Source: Mucilaginibacter endophyticus (lineage in GTDB: Bacteria > Bacteroidota > Bacteroidia > Sphingobacteriales > Sphingobacteriaceae). Taken from it: a stretch of DNA of 64,000 bases. A program made the translations under genes and the position numbers. Positions 17,135-25,684 of this stretch are shown piece after piece. Position 1 is the first letter of the stretch; the number at the start of each line of letters is the position of its first letter. Where the stretch lies: assembly GCF_003351025.1 (NCBI RefSeq), contig NZ_QPCG01000005.1:149932-213931 (forward strand), read 5' to 3'. The notes beneath the pieces are model-generated. The model saw only the letters and a list, made by a program, of their open reading frames with translations. It ran no database searches and had not been told where the DNA came from.

Positions 17135-17273
17135 AGGATAAAGGTAAAAGGCGAAAGGCTTTTGCCTATCGCATAAAATGAAAAAGGCGAAGTTTGAAAT
17201 ATCCCAAACTTCGCCTTTTTTATTTTATGGACTGGAAAGGCACCTTTAACCTTTCGCCTTTTACCTTTATCCT
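17135..17273. repeat. 24-bp perfect inverted repeat made of AAAGG words, enclosing a terminator
   Basis: Arms at 17135-17158 and 17250-17273 are exact reverse complements. The left arm is a chain of short A/G words (GGATAAAGGTAAAAGGCGAA). The 91-base interior holds the separate hairpin at 17181-17220. The element fills the space between two convergent genes. Confidence 0.85.
17181..17220. terminator. Bidirectional terminator between lactonase and lipoprotein genes
   Basis: AAAAAGGCGAAGTTTG (17181-17196) pairs with CAAACTTCGCCTTTTT (17205-17220), 8-base loop, with flanking A- and T-runs. Confidence 0.92.
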
Positions 17274-17276
17274 AAA

Positions 17277-17759
17277 TTACGGGTTTTTAGTAAATGAATA
17301 AACAATATATCCTGTGCTGTTACCTACAGTAACTGGCGATTTCAGGGTCATGGCCGAGCCGTCGTTATTGGCAATATCCAAACGGTAACCTTCGGCTACG
17401 TTTTTAGCTTTATCTCCCTCATAAAGTTTTTTGAACTGGAATTGGGTACCGGTTGTACCGCCATTATAAACCGACCAGAATATAGTTTGAGATGTTCCGT
17501 TAGTTAAGGTATAAATACCGTTACCGCTGTTAGTGAGTTTCCAGGTGCTGCCTACAAATGCTTCGGGAGGTGCCTGATCAAATACGCTTTGTACTGCATT
17601 TTGTACAAGGCCATCATAGCTTACATTATTACAGGTCCAGGTACCAACAAATTTTCCGCGCGATACGTTAGACGTAGTGGTGTTTTTGGTTGAAGAACAG
17701 GCCGAAATGACCAGAACAAGCGATAGGATTGCGATTGAGGTTTGAATTAGCTTTTTCAT
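17277..17759 (-). CDS. Lipocalin-like lipoprotein of unknown function
   Basis: 160 residues with a lipobox signal peptide (LVLVISACSSTKN). The mature part (GKFVGTWTCNNV..., GSTWKLTNSGNGIYTLTNG, YRLDIANNDGSAMTL) alternates Trp/Thr/Gly strands like the lipocalin-like or DUF-type small beta-barrel proteins common in Bacteroidota. No catalytic motif is visible. It probably sits on the periplasmic side of a membrane. It is monocistronic. Confidence 0.8.
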   Translation of the reverse strand: MKKLIQTSIAILSLVLVISACSSTKNTTTSNVSRGKFVGTWTCNNVSYDGLVQNAVQSVFDQAPPEAFVGSTWKLTNSGNGIYTLTNGTSQTIFWSVYNGGTTGTQFQFKKLYEGDKAKNVAEGYRLDIANNDGSAMTLKSPVTVGNSTGYIVYSFTKNP

Positions 17760-17808
17760 GACAGTATATTTTATGCATAAATAGCATAAATCCTGCCAAA
17801 GTGCACAA

Positions 17809-17976
17809 TTATAAATTCACTGCTTGCTGACGTGTGCGCTTTTCTAATTCATTTAACCTTTTGTTTATAGCTTCAGCAAGCTGATCGGCCTCGCGAACCT
17901 TTTTAAGGCTATTAACAAACTTAGGATTGGTGTCTCTGTCCGATAAAATTTTACCGATTCGTTTTATAAAGTTCAT
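17809..17976 (-). CDS. Small hypothetical protein, 55 residues
   Basis: An open frame from ATG at 17976 to TAA at 17809, in the 400-base gap between the lipoprotein and rdgB. It starts MNFIKRIGKILSDRDTNPKF and continues as a charged, probably amphipathic helix. AAGGA lies about 8 bases upstream of the ATG, which supports translation. I do not recognise the family. The rest of this gap (17977-18165) shows nothing I can name. Confidence 0.55.
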   Translation of the reverse strand: MNFIKRIGKILSDRDTNPKFVNSLKKVREADQLAEAINKRLNELEKRTRQQAVNL

Positions 17977-18165
17977 AGGTTATTCCTTATAGCTCTATTT
18001 TACGGGTTGAATACGAGGAAGGTTGCGGGAAATTTAAAAATATTGAATAAAATTCAGTTAAACGTTTTATCTAATGTTAGTGCACAGGAGTTTATAAGAA
18101 AAAAATCCTGTGTAGATGTGCGTTTAAGTATTAGTTAAGTGGCGTTGGCCGTTTAGGAATTATTA

Positions 18166-18750
18166 TTATTTATCTGCCTTGTTTAAAAAAGCAATCAGTT
18201 GCTCCATTGCTTTTGCCCGGTGGCTGATGGCGTTTTTTTCTGCCATGCTCATTTCGGCAAAAGTTATATCATAACCTTCGGGTTCAAAAATAGGATCATA
18301 GCCAAAACCACCGCTACCGCTTAGTTCCTGGCGGATGGTGCCCTCTACTGTTCCCTCAAAAAAATGTTCTTCGCCGTTCCACATTAAAGAGATCACAGTA
18401 CGGAAACGGGCTTTACGGTTTGTTTCACCTTTTAAGTTATCAAGCACCTTGCTGATGTTGGCAGCATGGTTGCCGTGCGTACCGGCATACCTGGCCGAGT
18501 AAACGCCGGGTTCGCCGTTCAGGGCATCTATTTCCAGGCCGCTGTCGTCGCCAAAGCAGTTAAGTTTATATTCGGCATAAACATGGTGGCTTTTGATAGA
18601 AGCGTTAGCTTTAAAAGTAGTACCGGTTTCCTCAATATCATCATAACAGCCAATATCGTGCAGGGTTAATAATTGAATAGCTCCGTTGAGTTTGGCCGAA
18701 ACCTCATCCAGTTTATGACGGTTATTGGTAGCGAAAACTAATTGCTGCAT
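18166..18750 (-). CDS. rdgB: Non-canonical purine NTP pyrophosphatase, RdgB/HAM1 family
   Basis: Cytoplasmic house-cleaning enzyme that hydrolyses dITP, XTP and related nucleotides to the monophosphate. 194 residues, normal length. Signatures are complete: FATNNRHKLDEV at the start, CFGDDSGLEIDALNGEPGVYSARYAG with the metal-binding acidic residues, GSGGFGYDPIFEP, and ISHRAKAMEQL at the end. It lies 22 bases after the hypothetical protein upstream, so the two are likely co-transcribed. Confidence 0.96.
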   Translation of the reverse strand: MQQLVFATNNRHKLDEVSAKLNGAIQLLTLHDIGCYDDIEETGTTFKANASIKSHHVYAEYKLNCFGDDSGLEIDALNGEPGVYSARYAGTHGNHAANISKVLDNLKGETNRKARFRTVISLMWNGEEHFFEGTVEGTIRQELSGSGGFGYDPIFEPEGYDITFAEMSMAEKNAISHRAKAMEQLIAFLNKADK

Positions 18751-18772
18751 GGTATTTAATGATGAGTTTGGT

Positions 18773-19405
18773 TTATAATGTTTTTACCAGTTCCCAGAAA
18801 GCCTTTTTATTATCCACATTATCCATCATTTCATCAAACGAATAGGTGTAAAGCACGGTAATTCCGTTTGAGGTTACCGGTTTATTGGGTTTAAGCACTT
18901 TGATATCCTGCGGCAGCGCGTCTCCGCCCAAAACAAGTACCCTGGTTGGTTTAAAAAACGGCTTCAGCTGGCTAAATTTAGTATCGCTGTAATTAGCCAG
19001 GTTAAATATCGCGATATCATCCGGGGCAAGTTCCTTACGTTTCAGGATGCTTTCAAGCGCAGCTAAATGTTCGGCCTTTATAAATTCGGCAGTTGTATAA
19101 TGTGTAAGTACCAGGAAGTTCTTTAAGTTTTGCCCCATATACTTAAATCCGGCAGCCGGCGTTTGTATTACAGGCTGAGGCTCAGGAGTTAAAGAAGGAC
19201 TGGTTATTACCGGTTCGATTTTTGTATTTTCAATAACAGGAGATGATGGTACTGCCAGGATAGGTTCAGGTTCAGCAATTTTATCATACAACATTTTATC
19301 TGCATTAAGCAGGTAAAGTTCATCCTCTAACAAAAAACGAAACGCGGCCGGGTTCTCAACTTTCACTTTAACAAATTTTAACCAAAAGTAGTTAAACGAT
19401 CTCAA
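18773..19405 (-). CDS. Hypothetical protein upstream of rdgB
   Basis: 210 residues. An N-terminal part (to about residue 50) is joined by a Pro/Glu-rich linker (AEPEPILAVPSS... TPEPQPVIQ, about 43-85) to a globular C-terminal domain of about 120 residues. That domain has a hydrophobic strand NFLVLTHY, later RVLVLGGDALPQ and ends with NKKAFWELVKTL. The LVLGGDALP strand and the terminal Trp helix faintly resemble uracil-DNA-glycosylase-fold proteins, including the psi subunit of DNA polymerase III. This is only a guess. No enzyme motif is certain. Confidence 0.7.
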   Translation of the reverse strand: MRSFNYFWLKFVKVKVENPAAFRFLLEDELYLLNADKMLYDKIAEPEPILAVPSSPVIENTKIEPVITSPSLTPEPQPVIQTPAAGFKYMGQNLKNFLVLTHYTTAEFIKAEHLAALESILKRKELAPDDIAIFNLANYSDTKFSQLKPFFKPTRVLVLGGDALPQDIKVLKPNKPVTSNGITVLYTYSFDEMMDNVDNKKAFWELVKTL

Positions 19406-19544
19406 GCTTTATAGGCATATTAGCACAATTATAGGCGGCTGATTTTATAGAAAATATTTGTTCAGCTATAATTAATAAATTTTACCGAAATTCGTAGTTT
19501 TTAACGGGTTAGCGTATCCCGTTTTATTAGCATAACAGCGTTAC

Positions 19545-21014
19545 ATGAGAAAGTTAGGAGTATTAGTACTTAGTTTTATTTTAACAATAACATTTGCAAA
19601 GGCACAGGTAGCATCGGATACGGCAGCAAAAAAACTGGTTAAAGCCGATTCGGTTGCTGCACCAACACCCGGCAAAACCCTTGATAAAATTGCAGCGGTA
19701 GTGGGTAACAGCCCGATACTGCTATCAGATATCGAATTGTCATACGCCAATTTCCTGGTACAGGGAAACCAGCCAGATCCGTCGGTTAAAGCCCGTATTT
19801 TACAAACTTTGCTAACTCAAAAACTGCTTGCACAACAGGCCGCTATAGATAGTATCGAGGTAAAAGAAGAAGATGTTGACGCTAACGTTGACCGCCGTAT
19901 GCGCGAGATGACGCAACGTGCCGGTGGACAGGAAAAACTGGAAGCCTTTTTAGGCCGTTCGGTTATTCAGTATAAAGACGAGATCAGGCCCGATTTGAAA
20001 GAGCAGATGGTTGCCCAGAAAATGCAGCAGCACATCACCGAAAAACTGAACGTTACCCCGCAGGACGTTAAAAAATATTATGATGGCATCGCTAAAGATA
20101 GTCTCCCTTCATTTAACAAGGAAGTTGAAGTTGGAGAGATCGTCTTTCAGCCTAAATTAACTAAGGAAGAAAAAGACCTTTATAAAGCTAAAGCCGAGGA
20201 ATTAAGGCAACGTGTTAAAAAAGGCGAAGACTTTGGTACACTGGCAAGGCTTTACTCGCAGGATCCGGGTTCGGCGCCTGAAGGTGGTGACCTTGGTTTT
20301 GCCGATCGTACAACTTTTGTGAAGGAGTTTACCGCTAACGCGTTTAAGCTAAAAGCCGGCGAGATTTCGCAGGTATTTGAAACGGATTTCGGTTTCCACT
20401 TTTTGCAGGTGATTGAACGCCGCGGTGAGCAGGTACACGTAAGGCACATCCTGGTTACGCCGATAGTTACGCAGGCCAGTTTAGACAGGGCCAAGACCAA
20501 GGCCGATAGTATCTACAATTTGCTTGTAAAGGATAAAAACATGGCTATCGATTTTTCAAGCGCGGCGGCATACTACTCAGATGATAAGGATACCAAATAT
20601 AACGGTGGTATGATGCTTAATGCTGAAGACGTACAAAGCCGTTCAACCTTCATCCCAACTGATAAGCTTGATCCTAAAGTGGCCCTGATTACCGATACTA
20701 TGAAAGTAGGCAGTATTTCAAAACCTGATCTGTTCACCGGTGCCGATGGTAAAAAAAGCTACAAGATCTTATTGCTGAAATCGGCCACTAATGCCCATAA
20801 AGCTAACTTAGAGCAGGATTTTCCTAAACTTAAGGAATACGCCTATAATGATAAGGTTAACAGAACTGTATCGCAGTGGTTTGAAAAACGCCGCAAAGAA
20901 ACCTTTATCAAAATTGATAAAGAGTACCAGCAATATGATGTGTTGAAGAAATGGGTAAACACCAACCCCACACTGGTGATCCCTGAAACCAAAATCAAAT
21001 CATCGTCTAAATAA
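19545..21014 (+). CDS. Periplasmic SurA-like peptidyl-prolyl isomerase
   Basis: A 489-residue outer-membrane-protein chaperone. Signal peptide MRKLGVLVLSFILTITFAKA; SurA N-terminal domain (DKIAAVVGNSPILLSDIELS ... QTLLTQKLLAQQAAID) at about 45-160. Two parvulin/rotamase domains follow: ARLYSQDPGSAPEGGDLGFA at about 235-255 in the first, and VRHILVTP onward in the second, which is more degenerate (YYSDDKDTKYNGGMM). It ends 4 bases before the MoxR gene, so the two form an operon. Confidence 0.92.
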   Translation: MRKLGVLVLSFILTITFAKAQVASDTAAKKLVKADSVAAPTPGKTLDKIAAVVGNSPILLSDIELSYANFLVQGNQPDPSVKARILQTLLTQKLLAQQAAIDSIEVKEEDVDANVDRRMREMTQRAGGQEKLEAFLGRSVIQYKDEIRPDLKEQMVAQKMQQHITEKLNVTPQDVKKYYDGIAKDSLPSFNKEVEVGEIVFQPKLTKEEKDLYKAKAEELRQRVKKGEDFGTLARLYSQDPGSAPEGGDLGFADRTTFVKEFTANAFKLKAGEISQVFETDFGFHFLQVIERRGEQVHVRHILVTPIVTQASLDRAKTKADSIYNLLVKDKNMAIDFSSAAAYYSDDKDTKYNGGMMLNAEDVQSRSTFIPTDKLDPKVALITDTMKVGSISKPDLFTGADGKKSYKILLLKSATNAHKANLEQDFPKLKEYAYNDKVNRTVSQWFEKRRKETFIKIDKEYQQYDVLKKWVNTNPTLVIPETKIKSSSK

Positions 21015-21018
21015 TTTT

Positions 21019-21981
21019 ATGCAACACCGTTCTGATGTAGAAGCTGCAGACGCTTTAAAGCAGGCTTACCAGCAAATTCGCGCCGAAATAGGCAAGGTAA
21101 TCGTAGGCCAGGATGAAGTGATAAAATTTGTGCTGATATCTATTTTCAGTAACGGGCATTGTTTATTGGTTGGTGTACCCGGGCTTGCAAAAACCCTGTT
21201 GGTACAAACGGTATCGCAGGTGCTTGATCTTGATTTTAAAAGGATTCAGTTTACGCCCGACCTGATGCCATCGGATATCATCGGTTCTGAAATATTAGGT
21301 GAAGACCGTAACTTTAAGTTCATTCACGGCCCGGTTTTTTCAAACATTATCCTGGCCGATGAGATAAACCGTACGCCGCCAAAAACGCAGGCTGCATTGC
21401 TTGAAGCCATGCAGGAAAAAGCTGTAACAGCGGCCGGAGTTACCCATAAACTTGCACAGCCATTTTTTGTGCTGGCCACCCAAAACCCAATTGAGCAGGA
21501 AGGTACTTACCCGCTACCCGAAGCCCAACTGGATAGGTTTATGTTTAACGTAGCCCTGAGCTATCCTTCGTTTAAAGAGGAGCTACAGGTGGTTAAAAAT
21601 ACTACAAGCACTAACAAAGTAGAGGTTAGCAAAATATTAAACGCCCAACAGATCATTTATTTTCAGCAACTGGTGCGCAATATCCCCGTTACTGATAATG
21701 TGATGGAATACGCGGTGAAACTGGTATCAAAAACCCGCCCCAACAGCGAGTTTGCCACGCCGCAGATCAACCGCCTGCTAAGCTGGGGCGCAGGCCCAAG
21801 GGCATCGCAGTTTTTGGTGTTAGGCGCTAAATGCCATGCTGTACTCAACGGCAAATACTCACCCGATATTGAAGATGTTCAGGCCGTAGCCAAACCTATT
21901 TTAAGCCACCGTATAGTACGCAGCTATCACGCCGAAGCTGAAGGATTATCGGCTGCTGATATTATAGAGCAGTTGTTTTAA
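21019..21981 (+). CDS. MoxR-family AAA+ ATPase
   Basis: 320 residues. Walker A GVPGLAKTLLVQT, Walker B IILADEINRTPPKTQAALLE, sensor 1 FVLATQNPIEQEGTYPLPEA, and arginine finger region AQLDRFMF are all present. MoxR ATPases act as chaperones for metal-cofactor insertion or for maturation of von Willebrand factor A proteins. The usual DUF58 and VWA partners are not next to it here; instead it follows a SurA-like isomerase by 4 bases, which is consistent with a role in envelope protein folding. Confidence 0.95.
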   Translation: MQHRSDVEAADALKQAYQQIRAEIGKVIVGQDEVIKFVLISIFSNGHCLLVGVPGLAKTLLVQTVSQVLDLDFKRIQFTPDLMPSDIIGSEILGEDRNFKFIHGPVFSNIILADEINRTPPKTQAALLEAMQEKAVTAAGVTHKLAQPFFVLATQNPIEQEGTYPLPEAQLDRFMFNVALSYPSFKEELQVVKNTTSTNKVEVSKILNAQQIIYFQQLVRNIPVTDNVMEYAVKLVSKTRPNSEFATPQINRLLSWGAGPRASQFLVLGAKCHAVLNGKYSPDIEDVQAVAKPILSHRIVRSYHAEAEGLSAADIIEQLF

Positions 21982-22064
21982 GGTGGAGATTAGAGGTTGC
22001 TTGCGTTAAGAGACTAGAGGTTGGAGGTCAGAGATTGGTCTTGATAAAAACTTATAAGGAATAA

Positions 22065-22091
22065 GGCCTTGAAAATTCAATTTTCAAGGCC
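22065..22091 (+). terminator. Terminator after the MoxR gene
   Basis: GGCCTTGAAAATT (22065-22077) pairs with AATTTTCAAGGCC (22079-22091), followed by a T-rich tract (CTATTTATTT). Confidence 0.75.
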
Positions 22092-22204
22092 CTATTTATT
22101 TACCGCTTACCCGTGTCCTCACGGACAACCCGTCGTCCTTTTCGTATGATAATTCTCCGTGCATGCAATGGCCCGAGAGGACACGGGCATTGGTGGGCCA
22201 TTGT

Positions 22205-22250
22205 AAAAGAAGAAGGCCTCACGATAAGTCGTGAGGCCTTCTTCTTTTTT
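22205..22250. terminator. Strong bidirectional terminator, 20-bp stem
   Basis: Perfect arms 22205-22224 and 22229-22248 with tetraloop TAAG, A-run before and T-run after. It serves the convergent genes on both sides. Confidence 0.92.
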
Positions 22251-22299
22251 ATAAATCGTGTTGAAAGTCTAATCTCTGACCTCCAACCTCTAATCTCTA

Positions 22300-23163
22300 T
22301 TATTCATTCTCAATTGGCGAGAAAATCTCAAGCAGGATGTTCCATCTTTTTGATTTGTCAATTTCCCATACCCTTACATAGTTGTAATTGCCTACAACAT
22401 TGCCTTTGGTGATGCGGGCATGACCGTAAGTATAGGCAAGGTCGTTACTTGACGCGCGACCGCCATCGGTAGTTTCGGCAGTGATGCTTATGGCTTCATT
22501 GTTGATAAACTTCATTACCACATCGGTTCCGGTCATTGGCGGGAAGCCGGGGAAGTAATAGCGGCCTTCAGGGCTTAAAAACTCTTTGTAGCTGGCCATC
22601 GCCGATAGCGTTAAGCCATGGTTAAAAGTTTTATCGGTACCAATAATAACGTTTTTAGCGCCAAAAGGGTCTTTGCTTGGGCCTGAACGCTGTGCTGGAT
22701 CCGGTTCTTTGAAATCGGTGACAGCTTCCTCTTCCGCTTCAGGATGCTGAATGCCTAAGTCGATAAGGAGTTTCAGCTTACCATCGGTATTGGTACGCCA
22801 GATAGATACATAATCGCCAAATACTTTATCATCTTCGGTTTTGCCGTTCTGATAAATGTAAGGGCCAGCGGTGAAAGCGAGGTCGCCGTTGGCCGAAATG
22901 CGGGCAAATTTAGGATCCCAGCTCAGCTTGCCGGCCTGTTTATCTATTTTGCTATAAAAATCAACAATTTTAACTACATCGGGCTTAAATATGATGCCTT
23001 CAGGGTCGGCAACCGCCAGGAAACCATCTTTTATTCCTTTACGTTCAACTAACTTATCAAAAGCTTGTTCAACACTAACTACCTTGTTTACATTAACAGC
23101 GTCCTGCGCAAAGGCAAAAGCACTATAACCAATAAATGTAGCAGCTAATATTATTTTCTTCAT
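22300..23163 (-). CDS. Secreted DUF4440/SnoaL-like protein
   Basis: 287 residues with a signal peptide (MKKIILAATFIGYSAFAFAQ). The domain pattern (VEQAFDKLVERKGIKDGFLAVADPEGIIF..., FTAGPYIYQNGK, DYVSIWRTNTDGKLKLLIDLG) fits the NTF2-like DUF4440 fold. A second related half follows, ending LAYTYGHARI and VRVWEIDKSKRWNILLEI, so the protein looks like two NTF2-like domains in tandem. The function is unknown. NTF2-like domains bind small ligands or act as isomerase or immunity scaffolds. Confidence 0.8.
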   Translation of the reverse strand: MKKIILAATFIGYSAFAFAQDAVNVNKVVSVEQAFDKLVERKGIKDGFLAVADPEGIIFKPDVVKIVDFYSKIDKQAGKLSWDPKFARISANGDLAFTAGPYIYQNGKTEDDKVFGDYVSIWRTNTDGKLKLLIDLGIQHPEAEEEAVTDFKEPDPAQRSGPSKDPFGAKNVIIGTDKTFNHGLTLSAMASYKEFLSPEGRYYFPGFPPMTGTDVVMKFINNEAISITAETTDGGRASSNDLAYTYGHARITKGNVVGNYNYVRVWEIDKSKRWNILLEIFSPIENE

Positions 23164-23439
23164 ATTTATATTCGGGTTTTAGGGAGCAATTTAGTAATAA
23201 ATTTTTAGTGGGGAACGCAATACTCAAAATGCGTCGGGCAGCATAACATAATTTAACACTTGTATTATTTTTATTTTATGCTGAAACGAAGATATGCGCA
23301 AATAATTGCAGAGAGCGGTTTTGATCATGTAAAATATGCGTAAATGATTAAATTTACTTAGTTATGAAATTGTACAAAAAACAGTTATCTTCATAACCAA
23401 CCATATCCACTTTTGTTTAAACCAATATAAATTGCTTTC

Positions 23440-24114
23440 ATGAAAAGGTATAAATTCTTTTGCATAGCCGTACTCCTGCTGTTATGTATTCAGGCTAAGG
23501 CGCAATACATATCTGATTACACCGGTCGCCCCTATTATCTTAAAACTAATGATGGGATAGAAGGCAGCGCTTTGCTTACAGATAACTGGTTGAAAGGTGC
23601 CGTTGACTTTGCCAATGGTAAAACAGCTAATGCGATATTAAACTACAATGTTTATGGCGACGAGTTGCTGTTTAAAAGTCCGCAGGATTCATCGGTGCAG
23701 GCTTTTGTTGATCCGGTAAAGGGCTTTTCAATAAAGGGCATCACCCTTGAAGGAAGCGACCAAACAGATATGAATTTCAGCAACGGTTTTCCGGCTGTTG
23801 ACGATCAGACAGCAAAGACTTTTTACCAGGTAGTAGGAGATGGAAAAGTGAAACTGCTTCACTATTATAAAAAGAAGGTGCAGGAATCAACAGGATTTGC
23901 TTCGCAGGTAACCACCAAAACTTTCATAACTGTAACCAGCTATTACCTGTTTGCCGATAATAAGATGACCAGAATTAAGCCATCGCAAAAAACTATCCTC
24001 GCGGCATTAGGCGATAAAGCGGACAAAATACAGGAATATGTTAAAGCCAACAAAGTTGATTTTAAAAGCGATGCTGCATTAGCCAAATTGTTCAGCTATT
24101 ACAGCTCGCTTTAA
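23440..24114 (+). CDS. Secreted hypothetical protein
   Basis: 224 residues with a signal peptide (MKRYKFFCIAVLLLLCIQAKAQ). I do not recognise a family. The mature part is rich in Asp, Lys and Tyr, with beta-strand-like stretches (ILNYNVYGDELLFKSPQDSS, KTFITVTSYYLFADNKM) and a helical C-terminus containing ILAALGDKADKIQEYVK. The ILNYNVYGDELLF block suggests a protein that reports or stores small repeated units. It stands alone, convergent with cysS. The 276-base upstream gap (23164-23439) is A/T-rich with no feature I can name. Confidence 0.75.
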   Translation: MKRYKFFCIAVLLLLCIQAKAQYISDYTGRPYYLKTNDGIEGSALLTDNWLKGAVDFANGKTANAILNYNVYGDELLFKSPQDSSVQAFVDPVKGFSIKGITLEGSDQTDMNFSNGFPAVDDQTAKTFYQVVGDGKVKLLHYYKKKVQESTGFASQVTTKTFITVTSYYLFADNKMTRIKPSQKTILAALGDKADKIQEYVKANKVDFKSDAALAKLFSYYSSL

Positions 24115-24131
24115 AATGTAACTTGTTGTTA

Positions 24132-25598
24132 TCAGGCTTTGCTCCAAGTGGTGCCTTCTTTGCTGTCTTTTAGCTGGAAACCTATCTGTGACAGGCCATC
24201 GCGAATCTTATCTGATGTAGCGTAATCTTTATTGGCTTTAGCGCCGCTGCGCAGATCAACAATAAAGTTTAACACTTTTGGTAAATCGTCATTGGCGGCC
24301 TGCTCGTTTTGTAAGCCAAGCACATCAACCACAAACGTATTCATCAATACTGTTAACTGCTCAAGGTTAGCCGCATCAATTTTCAGTTTACCATCATATA
24401 CCGAGTTGATAATGCGCGATGCTTCAAACAATTCGGCAATTAACACCGGGCTGTTAAAATCATCATTCATGGCTGCATAGCAACGCTCCATTAAGGGGGC
24501 AATTTCAACCTCAGTAGTGGCAGATGCTTTTAGTCCATCGGTAAGTAGGGCAAAGGCGTTCATAAGACGTTTAAAGCCTTTTTCGGAAGCTTCCATGGCT
24601 TCGTTGCCAAAATCAAGCGTACTGCGGTAATGTGCCTGCAGCATGAAAAACCTCACAGTCATGGGAGTGTAGCCCTTGTTTAGTATCGAGTTTTCGCCAC
24701 TGAACAGTTCATGTGGTAAAAAGCTGTTGCCTAATGATTTCGACATTTTTTGCCCGTTAACCGTAAGCATATTGGTATGCACCCAGTAATTGGCCGGGTT
24801 GGTACCGCAGCATGCTACGTTTTGAGCAATCTCGTTGGTATGGTGTGTAGGAACCAGGTCAAGCCCACCGCCGTGGATATCAAAGTGGCTGCCAAGATAT
24901 TTCTGGCTCATGGCCGAGCATTCCAGGTGCCAGCCCGGAAAACCAACACCCCATGGCGAAGGCCATTTCATCAGGTGCTCTGGTTTAGCTTTTATCCACA
25001 GGGCAAAATCGAGTTTACCATGCTTTTCTTCCTGCCCACCAAGTGTGCGGGTATTGTTAAGTAAATCGTCAAGGTTACGGCCGCTCAGGATTCCGTAATC
25101 TTTAGTTTTATTGTATTTTTCAACATCAAAATAAACAGTGCCATCTACCTCGTATGCATATCCTTTTTCAAGGATAACTTTTACCATTTCTATCTGCTCA
25201 ATGATGTGCCCTGTTGCAGTAGGCTCAATGCTTGGTGGCAGATTGTTTAGCACCTTCATCACATCCCTGAAACCTACGGTATATTTTTGCACTATCTCCA
25301 TAGGTTCAAGCTGGGCCAGCTTGGCCTTTTTTGCAATTTTGTCTTCGCCTTCATCGCCTGCATCACCTTCAAGGTGACCGGCATCGGTAACGTTACGTAC
25401 ATAGCGTACCTTGTAGCCAATGGCAGTAAGGTACCTGAACATGAGGTCGAAAGATATATAAGTACGGCAGTTGCCTAAGTGAACATCGCTATAAACAGTA
25501 GGCCCGCAAACATACATGCCAACATGCGGCGCGTTAATGGGCTTAAATAATTCTTTTTTACGTGTTAAAGTGTTGTAAACAAACAAATTTTGTTGCAT
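24132..25598 (-). CDS. cysS: Cysteinyl-tRNA synthetase
   Basis: Class I aminoacyl-tRNA synthetase charging tRNA-Cys, 488 residues. Catalytic HIGH-type motif is VYSDVHLGNCRTY (residues 36-48), KMSKS loop is NGQKMSKSLGNSF. Zinc ligands are visible as MYVCGPTV, GWHLECSAM and the HHTNEIAQ histidine region. The C-terminal DALR-type helices and the anticodon-binding end are complete. It is transcribed alone, 86 bases after the endonuclease-family gene upstream. Confidence 0.98.
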   Translation of the reverse strand: MQQNLFVYNTLTRKKELFKPINAPHVGMYVCGPTVYSDVHLGNCRTYISFDLMFRYLTAIGYKVRYVRNVTDAGHLEGDAGDEGEDKIAKKAKLAQLEPMEIVQKYTVGFRDVMKVLNNLPPSIEPTATGHIIEQIEMVKVILEKGYAYEVDGTVYFDVEKYNKTKDYGILSGRNLDDLLNNTRTLGGQEEKHGKLDFALWIKAKPEHLMKWPSPWGVGFPGWHLECSAMSQKYLGSHFDIHGGGLDLVPTHHTNEIAQNVACCGTNPANYWVHTNMLTVNGQKMSKSLGNSFLPHELFSGENSILNKGYTPMTVRFFMLQAHYRSTLDFGNEAMEASEKGFKRLMNAFALLTDGLKASATTEVEIAPLMERCYAAMNDDFNSPVLIAELFEASRIINSVYDGKLKIDAANLEQLTVLMNTFVVDVLGLQNEQAANDDLPKVLNFIVDLRSGAKANKDYATSDKIRDGLSQIGFQLKDSKEGTTWSKA

Positions 25599-25684
25599 GA
25601 GCGCAAACTTACGATTTTTTAAATTTTAAGCCACTGCCCGCTGGCTTTAGGCTTTATTTTTACAAATGAAGAGCAAAGATCTGG

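Larger units (their letters stand above)
22016..22291. repeat. 21-bp perfect inverted repeat (AGAGGTTGGAGG words) enclosing two hairpins
   Basis: Arms at 22016-22036 and 22271-22291 are exact reverse complements. A further partly overlapping match (GAGATTAGAGGTTG, 21985-21998) pairs with the right arm shifted. Inside are two terminator hairpins and an 11-bp long-range pair (22110-22120 with 22177-22187). The element fills the whole gap of about 318 bases between convergent genes. Confidence 0.85.

Noticed and set aside
22113..22412. Open frame of 99 codons across the inverted repeats after the MoxR gene
   Set aside because: It runs through terminator hairpins and into the antisense of the DUF4440 gene.
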